14,502 bases of DNA, taken from contig JAQSXQ010000010.1 in NCBI GenBank assembly GCA_029256565.1, positions 1-14,502 of the forward strand, in the 5' to 3' direction. A program made the position numbers and the translations under genes. Within the stretch, counting starts at the first letter, position 1; each line of letters begins with the position of its first letter. Source of the DNA: Mycobacterium sp. (GTDB lineage Bacteria > Actinomycetota > Actinomycetes > Mycobacteriales > Mycobacteriaceae). Of the stretch, positions 6,572 through 12,030 are shown piece after piece. The notes beneath the pieces are model-generated. The model searched no databases and was not told the DNA's origin. It saw only the letters and a program-made list of their open reading frames with translations.

Positions 6572-8422
6572 TCACTTCACCCCCGCCGTCGCGGCGGCGG
6601 CGCGCCGCTCCCTGGCGATCTGCTGGACCGCGCCGAGACCGTTGTACTTCGGCTTCGAGAGCCACGTGGACTTGGAGCCCAGGTACACCAGCGGCCACGT
6701 CACCAGGAAGACCACGACGACGTCGAGGATGGTGGTCAGGCCGAGGGTGAACGCGAAGCCCTTGACCTGGCCGACGGCGAGGACGTAGAGCACCGCGGCG
6801 GCGATGAAGCTGACCGCGTTGCCCGACAGGATCGTCTTGCGGGCGCGCGCCCAGCCGCGGGGCACCGCCGAACGGAACGACCTGCCCTCGCGGATCTCGT
6901 CCTTGATGCGCTCGAAGAACACCACGAAGGAGTCCGCCGTGGTGCCGATGCCGATGATCAGACCTGCGATGCCCGCGAGGTCGAGGGTGTAGTTGATGTA
7001 GCGCCCGAGCAGCACGAGGATGGCGAACACCATCGCGCCGGACGCCACCAGCGACAGCGCCGTCAGCACGCCGAGCACGCGGTAGTACACCAGCGCATAG
7101 ACCAGCACCAGGGCCAGGCCGACGGCGCCGGCGATCAGACCCGCGCGCAGCGAGGTCAATCCCAGTGTCGCCGACACGGTTTCGGCCTCGGAGGACTCGA
7201 ACGACAGCGGCAGCGAGCCGTACTTGAGCACGTTGGCCAGTTCGCGTGCCGAGTCGGCGTTGAACGACCCGGTGATCTGGGTGCGCCCACCGGGGATCGC
7301 CTCGTTGATCTGCGGTGCGCTGACCACCTCGGAGTCGAGCGTGAAGGCGGTCTGGGTGCCCACGTTGGCGGCGGTGAAGTCGGCCCAGATCGTGGTGGCG
7401 TCGCCCTTGAACTCGAGGTCGACGACGTACTCACCGCGCTGGGAGTCCAACCCGGACGTCGCGTTCGCGATCTGCTCGCCGTTGATGATCGACTTGTCCA
7501 GCAGGTAGACGGTCTTGTGGTCCTGCGAGCAGGTCACCAGGGGCAGGTTCGGGTCGTCGTTGCCGGCGAGGACGTCCTCGTCGTTGCAGCGGGTGGCCTG
7601 GAACTGCAGCGCCAGGAGCTGGATCTGCTGGTCCGCGCTCTGCCGCAGCGCCTTCTCGTCGGAGATGCGCTGGGCCAGGTCGGCGCGCGTGTTGCCCGTG
7701 TTCGGCTGTCCCGGCGGCGGCGTGCCGCTCGGAGCGGGTGACGGTGCCGGACTCGACGGAGCGGGGGTCGACGGCGGCGCCGGGCTCGGCGACGGTGCGG
7801 GTTCCTCGGGGAACGGCCGCGGCTGCGGGGCAGGCGATGCGGGTGCCGGTCGGGGCGGCTGCCCCGGTGTCGGCGCGACGATCGGAGCCTCGGGCTCTGC
7901 GGGCGCGATCAGCGGTGGCTGACCAGGCCCGCCGGGAAGTCCGGGGCCGCCCGGCAATCCGGGCAGGCCCGCGCCACCCGGCAGCCCGGGCAGGCCCGGC
8001 GCTCCCTGAGGTGGCTGTGCGCCGGCGGGCTGCTCGCCCTCGGCGGGGATGGCGTGGATGACGGGACGCACGTACAGCCGAGCGGTCTGGCCGAGGTTGC
8101 GGGCCTCGCTGCTGTCATTGCCCGGCACCGTGATGACCAGGTTGTCGCCGTCGATGACGACCTCGGACCCGGACACGCCGAGGCCGTTCACGCGGTCGCC
8201 GATGATTTGTTGGGCCTGCATGAGCGCGTCCCGGGTGGGAGGCGATCCATCAGGGGTGCGCGCCGTCAGCGTGACACGGGTCCCGCCCTGCAGGTCGATG
8301 CCGAGCTTGGGCTCGGGCTGCTTGTTCCCCGTGAGGAAGACGAGCAGATAGGCACCGATCAAGAGGACCAGGAAGAGTGTCAGGTAGCGGTACGGGTGCA
8401 CCGGCGTTGAAGACGATGCCAC
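6572..8422 (-). CDS. secD: Protein translocase subunit SecD
   Basis: Works with SecF to pull exported proteins through the Sec channel. The protein has 616 residues. GTG 8422 gives the N-terminus MASSS that I recall from M. tuberculosis SecD; GAGGAG lies 11 bases upstream, a long spacing. Features: helix 1 (13-30), KLGIDLQGGTRV (39-50, the SecD signature), the first extracytoplasmic subdomain, a Pro/Gly-rich insert (about 128-245), more extracytoplasmic sequence with C279 and C298 as a possible disulfide pair, the SARELANVLKYGSLP segment (391-405), and five C-terminal helices between about 425 and 582. GIGTTADSFVVFFERIKDE (491-509) contains D497, matching the conserved Asp of the proton relay. 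The insert includes a collagen-like GLPGLPGG run. The gene is followed by secF after 2 nt and preceded by yajC with a 72-bp gap, the normal yajC-secD-secF order. Confidence 0.97.
   Translation of the reverse strand: MASSSTPVHPYRYLTLFLVLLIGAYLLVFLTGNKQPEPKLGIDLQGGTRVTLTARTPDGSPPTRDALMQAQQIIGDRVNGLGVSGSEVVIDGDNLVITVPGNDSSEARNLGQTARLYVRPVIHAIPAEGEQPAGAQPPQGAPGLPGLPGGAGLPGLPGGPGLPGGPGQPPLIAPAEPEAPIVAPTPGQPPRPAPASPAPQPRPFPEEPAPSPSPAPPSTPAPSSPAPSPAPSGTPPPGQPNTGNTRADLAQRISDEKALRQSADQQIQLLALQFQATRCNDEDVLAGNDDPNLPLVTCSQDHKTVYLLDKSIINGEQIANATSGLDSQRGEYVVDLEFKGDATTIWADFTAANVGTQTAFTLDSEVVSAPQINEAIPGGRTQITGSFNADSARELANVLKYGSLPLSFESSEAETVSATLGLTSLRAGLIAGAVGLALVLVYALVYYRVLGVLTALSLVASGAMVFAILVLLGRYINYTLDLAGIAGLIIGIGTTADSFVVFFERIKDEIREGRSFRSAVPRGWARARKTILSGNAVSFIAAAVLYVLAVGQVKGFAFTLGLTTILDVVVVFLVTWPLVYLGSKSTWLSKPKYNGLGAVQQIARERRAAAATAGVK
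7919..7999 (-). repeat. Collagen-like Gly-Leu-Pro-Gly repeat inside secD
   Basis: Codons for SecD residues 142-168 encode irregular repeats of GLPG and GGPG. At the DNA level the 11-mer GGGCAGGCCCG occurs twice (plus strand, near 7960 and 7988). It forms the start of a longer Pro/Ala/Ser-rich segment down to about 7688. Such a tract can expand or contract by slippage. Confidence 0.75.
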
Positions 8423-8494
8423 GTTGCTCGAATCTCCTCAGGTCATTACGTCAGCAACCGCACAGGGTACGGGGTCGGGCTGAGTGCCCGGCTG

Positions 8495-8863
8495 TCAGTC
8501 CTTCTTGACCTGGTCGGGGTCGGATTTCTCGATCTGAACGGCCTCGACGGCGCCGTCGTGGTCCTCGTACTCGGCGTCTTCGTACTCGTCGTCCTCGAGT
8601 TCGTCGGCGGCATCGATGCGGTCGCGCACGGCGAGCTTCATCCACGTGGTCACGACGCCCGGGGCGATCTCGAGGTCGACGCTGTCGTCGGAGATGCCGG
8701 CGATCGTGCCCTCCAGGCCGGAGGTGGTGTGCACCCGGTCGCCGATGGCCAGCGAGTTGTGCAGGTCGATCGTCTGCTGCATCGCCTTCTTCTGGCGGCG
8801 TGAGGCGAAGAACATGAACGCGCCAAGGATGATGAGCAGGGGAAGGAAGACGACCAGATCCAT
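8495..8863 (-). CDS. yajC: Preprotein translocase subunit YajC
   Basis: Small inner-membrane protein that associates with SecDF and the Sec holotranslocon. The frame can be read back to 9148, but only the part from ATG 8863 looks like YajC: 122 residues with one membrane helix (4-19), the basic ASRRQKKAM motif (20-28), the conserved GDRVHTTSGLEGTI segment (41-54) and APGVVTTWMKLAVRDRI (67-83). This matches the usual length (about 85-120). The C-terminal 40 residues are strongly acidic (EDDEYEDAEYEDHD, about 88-101) and then turn mixed-charge; acidic tails are common in actinobacterial YajC but this one is on the long side. The Shine-Dalgarno is weak (GAAAGACAAG, 7 or more bases upstream). It is the first gene of the yajC-secD-secF run and is divergent from gabT. 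I saw no convincing -10 hexamer upstream of it. Confidence 0.93.
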   Translation of the reverse strand: MDLVVFLPLLIILGAFMFFASRRQKKAMQQTIDLHNSLAIGDRVHTTSGLEGTIAGISDDSVDLEIAPGVVTTWMKLAVRDRIDAADELEDDEYEDAEYEDHDGAVEAVQIEKSDPDQVKKD

Positions 8864-9033
8864 CGCAGCACTTGTCTTTCGTGTCGGTCTTGCGTATTTC
8901 GGCGCCCGAGCAGGAGTCATCGGGGTCGCCTCGTCAGCCCCTAGTGTGCCATCACGGCCGATTCTGACGAAGGCTGCGTCCGACGGCCCGCCGATCCACC
9001 CGACGCACGAGCCGGGTCCGCGGGCGAGCGACG

Positions 9034-9064
9034 ACCGAAAGCGTGGCGATCGGTCGCTTTCGGT
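9034..9064. promoter_or_regulatory. 31-bp perfect inverted repeat, candidate operator
   Basis: Arms ACCGAAAGCG (9034-9043) and CGCTTTCGGT (9055-9064) are exact reverse complements with an 11-base spacer. Arm centres are 21 bp apart, two helical turns, as for a dimeric repressor. It lies 42 bp upstream of the gabT -35 candidate. No U-tract follows either arm, so a terminator is less likely. The regulator is unknown. Confidence 0.6.
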
Positions 9065-9105
9065 ACTCGATGCGTGGTGTCGATGCCGATTCGTCGACCA
9101 TATCG

Positions 9106-9133
9106 TTGCTTCGGGCGTGTGCGGGACTAGGCT
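9106..9133 (+). promoter_or_regulatory. Candidate housekeeping-sigma promoter of gabT
   Basis: A -35-like TTGCTT (9106-9111) and a -10 TAGGCT (9128-9133) are separated by 16 bp. TAGGCT fits the mycobacterial TANNNT consensus. Transcription would begin near 9140, leaving a leader of about 60 bases before the gabT GTG. Confidence 0.5.
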
Positions 9134-9201
9134 TGACCGCGCCGACACGGGGTAGTCATCCCGTCGACCGACCCACCACCGCGAACAACCTGGAGTCAGA
9201 C

Positions 9202-10545
9202 GTGAGCACCCTCGAACAGAGCCGCTACCTGGCCACTGCGATCCCCGGCCCGAGGTCGGCGGCGCTCATCGACCGCAAGGGCGCCGCGGTGGCCCGCGGT
9301 ATCGGCAACACCATGCCGGTGTACGCGGCGCGGGCCGCGGGCGGCATCGTCGAGGACGTCGACGGCAACCGCTTCATCGACCTGGGCTCCGGCATCGCCG
9401 TCACCACGATCGGCAACGCCTCCCCCCGCGTCGTCGCCGCCGTCTCGGCGCAGGCGGCCGAGTTCACCCACACCTGCTTCATGGTGACCCCGTACGAGCC
9501 GTACGTCGCGGTCTGCGAGCACCTCAACCGGCTCACCCCGGTGGCGGGCGAGAAGCGTTCGGCACTGTTCAACTCCGGCTCCGAGGCCGTCGAGAACGCG
9601 GTGAAGATCGCCAGGGCGTACACCCGCAAGCAGGCGGTCGTGTCGTTCGACCACGCCTATCACGGTCGCACCAACCTGACGATGGCGCTGACGGCCAAGT
9701 CGATGCCCTACAAGCACGGGTTCGGCCCGTTCGCGTCCGAGATCTACCGCGCCCCGATGTCCTACCCATTCCGGGATGCCGAGTTCGGCAAGGAGCTGGC
9801 CACCGACGGTGAACTGGCGGCCCGGCGCGCGCTGTCGATCATCGACAAGCAGGTGGGTGCCGACAACCTCGCCGCCGTCATCATCGAACCCATCCAGGGC
9901 GAGGGCGGCTTCATCGTCCCCGCCGAGGGTTTCCTGCCGACGCTGCTGCAGTGGTGCCGGGCCAATGGCGTGGTCTTCATCGCCGACGAGGTGCAGACCG
10001 GGTTCGCCCGCACGGGCGCGATGTTCGCCTGCGAGCACGAGGGCATCGACCCCGACCTCATCGTGACCGCGAAGGGCATCGCCGATGGTCTCCCGCTGTC
10101 CGCGGTGACCGGCCGGGCCGAGATCATGGACTCACCGCACGTCGGCGGGCTCGGCGGCACCTACGGCGGCAACCCGCTCGCGTGCGCGGCGGCGCTGGCC
10201 ACCATCGACACCATCGAGAGCGACGGACTCGTCGAACGCGCACGCGAGATCGAGACGCTGATGAAGGACCGGCTGGGACGGTTGCAGGCCGACGACGACC
10301 GCATCGGCGACGTCCGCGGGCGGGGCGCCATGATCGCGGTGGAGCTGGTGAAGTCCGGGACCATCGAGCCAGACGCCGATCTCACCAAGGCGCTGCTGGC
10401 CGGCGCGCACGCAGCAGGCGTCATCGTCCTGTCGTGCGGTACCTACGGAAACGTGTTGCGCTTCCTGCCGCCCCTGGCGATCAGCGACGAGCTGCTCGAC
10501 GAGGGCCTCGACGTGCTCGCGTCGGTACTCGCGGACCTGCGCTAG
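9202..10545 (+). CDS. gabT: 4-aminobutyrate aminotransferase (class III, PLP-dependent)
   Basis: Transfers the amino group of 4-aminobutyrate to 2-oxoglutarate, giving succinate semialdehyde and glutamate, in the cytoplasm. The frame extends to 9043, but GTG 9202 is preceded by GGAG with six bases spacing and gives 447 residues, close to the M. tuberculosis enzyme (449). Key residues align with E. coli GABA transaminase: Schiff-base lysine K291 in TAKGIADGLPLS (289-300), D262 in FIADEVQTGFAR (259-270), E234 in EPIQGEGG (229-236), the phosphate-binding NSGSEAVENA (124-133) and R420 in NVLRFLPPL. The 29-residue spacing from D262 to K291 is as in the E. coli enzyme. No succinate-semialdehyde dehydrogenase gene is beside it. 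Related omega-amino acids such as 5-aminovalerate are possible substrates. It ends by sharing CTAG with the opposite-strand gene. Confidence 0.95.
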   Translation: MSTLEQSRYLATAIPGPRSAALIDRKGAAVARGIGNTMPVYAARAAGGIVEDVDGNRFIDLGSGIAVTTIGNASPRVVAAVSAQAAEFTHTCFMVTPYEPYVAVCEHLNRLTPVAGEKRSALFNSGSEAVENAVKIARAYTRKQAVVSFDHAYHGRTNLTMALTAKSMPYKHGFGPFASEIYRAPMSYPFRDAEFGKELATDGELAARRALSIIDKQVGADNLAAVIIEPIQGEGGFIVPAEGFLPTLLQWCRANGVVFIADEVQTGFARTGAMFACEHEGIDPDLIVTAKGIADGLPLSAVTGRAEIMDSPHVGGLGGTYGGNPLACAAALATIDTIESDGLVERAREIETLMKDRLGRLQADDDRIGDVRGRGAMIAVELVKSGTIEPDADLTKALLAGAHAAGVIVLSCGTYGNVLRFLPPLAISDELLDEGLDVLASVLADLR

Positions 10546-10922
10546 GCAGTCACCAGGGCGATGACGACGGCGCGCAGCTCGTCGGCCGTTAGCCCGTCAC
10601 CGTCGACGTCGGCGAGGACCAGGTCCGACATCAGATCGTCGGTGAGCTTCCAGCAGCGGTCGGCGATCATCAGGTCGACGTAGGAGTCGAGCGCACGCAT
10701 CGACTCGGCGTCGTTCACCCACGCCCATCGCGAGACCAACGCCCAATCCCTGCGTGCCACACCGAGACTCGCGCACTTCAGTCGCATCGACGAGCGCGCG
10801 CCGATGTCGCGCATCGCGGTGGCGCCGCCGCCGAGCGCTGCGAGGACGTCGGTGCGCAGGGTGCGGATGCTCTGCACGGTGAAGGCGTCGGTGTCTGGTC
10901 CCGAACGGATCAGGGTGCTCAC
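10542..10922 (-). CDS. Hypothetical protein with C-terminal EF-hand-like loop
   Basis: A 126-residue protein that I do not recognise. It is predicted soluble, with no signal peptide or membrane helix. The central part (about 45-95) is rich in Trp, Arg and Asp and looks helical. Near the C-terminus is DVDGDGLTADEL (105-116), resembling an EF-hand calcium loop (DxDGDGx[I/L]xxxE) but one residue short, with Glu at position 11 rather than 12; helical segments flank it (93-103 and 114-124). Calcium binding is therefore possible, not established. GTG 10922 is the first start and has only a weak GGACG upstream; internal ATGs at residues 37 and 46 are alternatives. It converges on gabT with a shared CTAG. 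An inverted repeat lies just upstream of its start. Codon use fits the genome and the length is sensible, so the gene is probably real. Confidence 0.65.
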   Translation of the reverse strand: MSTLIRSGPDTDAFTVQSIRTLRTDVLAALGGGATAMRDIGARSSMRLKCASLGVARRDWALVSRWAWVNDAESMRALDSYVDLMIADRCWKLTDDLMSDLVLADVDGDGLTADELRAVVIALVTA

Positions 10923-10956
10923 CGTCGTGCGTCCGTCATGCCGTGCGTCCCATCGT

Positions 10957-10981
10957 CGAGGTATCCACCGTGTCTACCTCG
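10957..10981. promoter_or_regulatory. Inverted repeat upstream of the EF-hand-like gene
   Basis: CGAGGTA (10957-10963) and TACCTCG (10975-10981) are exact reverse complements with an 11-base spacer, 34 bp from the GTG at 10922. It may be an operator or a leader hairpin. Arms of seven bases can occur by chance. No good -10 was seen for the gene. Confidence 0.35.
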
Positions 10982-11040
10982 CACCTACCCCGCGCGGCGA
11001 TCCACGACCTCCAGCTGTGATGGACGGAACAGAACGAGAA

Positions 11041-11077
11041 CAGGCGCGTGACCCGGTCGGACTGGGTCACGCGCCTG
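11041..11077 (-). terminator. Intrinsic terminator of the four-helix membrane protein gene
   Basis: A perfect 14-bp stem, CAGGCGCGTGACCC (11041-11054) and GGGTCACGCGCCTG (11064-11077), encloses a nine-base loop. On the minus strand it starts 18 bases after the stop codon of the 11096-11764 gene. It is followed by TTCTCGTTCTGTTCC, a moderately T-rich tail. The other side is not T-rich, so it should act on the minus strand. It also insulates the 10542-10922 gene from upstream transcription. Confidence 0.85.
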
Positions 11078-11095
11078 CGAGGAGAGCGTCGGGGC

Positions 11096-11764
11096 TTAGC
11101 GGTTCACCAACGTGCCGTCGCGGCGGGTGCCGCGGTTGCGGCGCGAGCCGAACAGCTTGTCCTTCAGTCCCGGTCGACGGCCGTCGGTCACGACGGGCGC
11201 TCCGGTCGGATCGGTCGTCACGGTGTCCTGCGTGGTGACCATGCCGCGGTCGTGCGCCACGGGGCGGTTGACGAACTCGACGTCGCGCACCGAACGGACG
11301 GACAGTCTGCCCAGCGCCATTGCGCCGAAGAAGATCATGATCGCGCCGAGACCGTAGAAGTAGGTCAGCTCGAGCCACACGCGCTTGGTGTCGGTGTCGG
11401 CGACCGGCGTGCCGACGTTCCCGAGGCCCAGCGGCCCGGCGAACGCACGCCCGACGACGAACCAGGCTCCGGCGGCGACGGCCAGCCAGCCGCCGAGCAT
11501 GCCGGTGGCACGGTTGCGCGACGTCAGCAGCAGGAAGCCGCCGATCACCGCGACGACGCCCGGCAATACCTCGAGCCAGCCGCGTCCGATGGACCACGAC
11601 TCCTGCAGGCTGTATGCGAAGTCGAAGCTCGGGCCCACGAAGGGCACGGCGGCCCCCCAGATGCCGAGCAGGATGACCACGATGCCGCTCAGGGCGCCGC
11701 GGCTGCGCGGGATTCTCATGCGTCCACCGCGGACGCGGGCTTCGGGATCGTTCATTGCGGTCAT
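11096..11764 (-). CDS. Conserved-looking four-helix membrane protein of unknown function
   Basis: ATG 11764 is chosen because AGAGGAGG lies five bases upstream; the open frame continues to 11875 without a better signal. The 222 residues have a basic N-terminus (about 10-22), four hydrophobic helices (about 25-45, 64-82, 87-107 and 130-152), and a long hydrophilic C-terminal tail (153-222) that is basic at its end (KDKLFGSRRNRGTRR). Short segments such as SGIVVILLGIWGAAVPFVG (26-44) and GWLEVLPG (62-69) look like those of actinobacterial integral membrane proteins without a named function; this is recollection only. No enzymatic motif is visible. It is a single-gene unit with its own terminator, divergent from the diguanylate cyclase. 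A 15-bp palindrome lies 108 bp upstream of the start. Confidence 0.85.
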   Translation of the reverse strand: MTAMNDPEARVRGGRMRIPRSRGALSGIVVILLGIWGAAVPFVGPSFDFAYSLQESWSIGRGWLEVLPGVVAVIGGFLLLTSRNRATGMLGGWLAVAAGAWFVVGRAFAGPLGLGNVGTPVADTDTKRVWLELTYFYGLGAIMIFFGAMALGRLSVRSVRDVEFVNRPVAHDRGMVTTQDTVTTDPTGAPVVTDGRRPGLKDKLFGSRRNRGTRRDGTLVNR

Positions 11765-11872
11765 GGGAGCCTCCTCTTTCTCGCAGTTAGGTACCCCAGC
11801 CAGGGTGGAACCAACCAGCGCGCGGCGTCCTCCACCATTTCGTGACCAACTGGCACCTCGGGCGGGCAGACA

Positions 11873-11887
11873 CATACCCCGGGTATG
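11873..11887. promoter_or_regulatory. 15-bp palindrome in the divergent region, CsoR-operator-like
   Basis: CATACCC-C-GGGTATG has perfect seven-base arms around one base. The TACCC/GGGTA half-sites resemble operators of the CsoR/RcnR family of metal or sulfur sensors, though those usually have a wider centre. It lies between the membrane protein gene and the cyclase gene, where 266 bp separate the two chosen starts. A chance match of this size is possible. Confidence 0.35.
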
Positions 11888-11924
11888 AGATCGACGTTGA
11901 TCAGCAAACTGCTTCGGAGTTTTG

Positions 11925-11930
11925 TACGAT
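11925..11930 (+). promoter_or_regulatory. Candidate -10 element of the diguanylate cyclase gene
   Basis: TACGAT fits the mycobacterial TANNNT consensus. No clear -35 is seen 16-18 bp upstream. It implies a start of transcription near 11937 and a leader of about 95 bases before GTG 12031. Codons between 11842 and 12030 include TAT, TTT, TGT, AAA and ACA, unlike nearby genes, which supports non-coding DNA here. Confidence 0.4.
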
Positions 11931-11931
11931 C

Positions 11932-11961
11932 CGCAGCGGGGACTCGAAAATCGCAGCGGGG
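11932..11961. repeat. Direct repeat in the leader of the cyclase gene
   Basis: CGCAGCGGGG occurs at 11932-11941 and again at 11952-11961, a period of 20 bp, just downstream of the -10 candidate. Role unknown; possibly two half-sites on one DNA face. Confidence 0.5.
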
Positions 11962-12030
11962 CCCGACCATGTCCGATTCCGCGGGTTCGCGGCGGCGTGG
12001 TCGACCACCACGAAGAGTGAGCACATCGCA

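Larger units (their letters stand above)
8864..9201. other. Divergent intergenic region between yajC and gabT
   Basis: These 338 bp separate the two start codons and have no credible gene; frames that enter it are upstream extensions of yajC or gabT. It holds a 31-bp inverted repeat (9034-9064), a short direct repeat TCGATGC at 9067-9073 and 9080-9086, and a promoter candidate for gabT (9106-9133). For yajC I found no TANNNT-type -10 on the minus strand. Confidence 0.7.

Noticed and set aside
6570..6698. 43-codon upstream extension of secF
   Set aside because: Lies inside the end of secD; ATG 6569 directly after the secD stop gives the expected SecF N-terminus.
6506..7741. Plus-strand 411-residue open frame
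   Set aside because: Antisense to secD/secF; Arg/His/Gly-rich shadow.
8864..9148. 95-codon upstream extension of yajC
   Set aside because: Sequence is unlike YajC, crosses the inverted repeat and lies in the promoter region.
9043..9201. 53-codon upstream extension of gabT
   Set aside because: Runs through the inverted repeat and promoter candidate; GTG 9202 has the better ribosome site and family length.
11842..12030. 63-codon upstream extension of the diguanylate cyclase
   Set aside because: Codon use is unlike the rest of the gene, no Shine-Dalgarno at 11842, and a -10-like element lies inside it.
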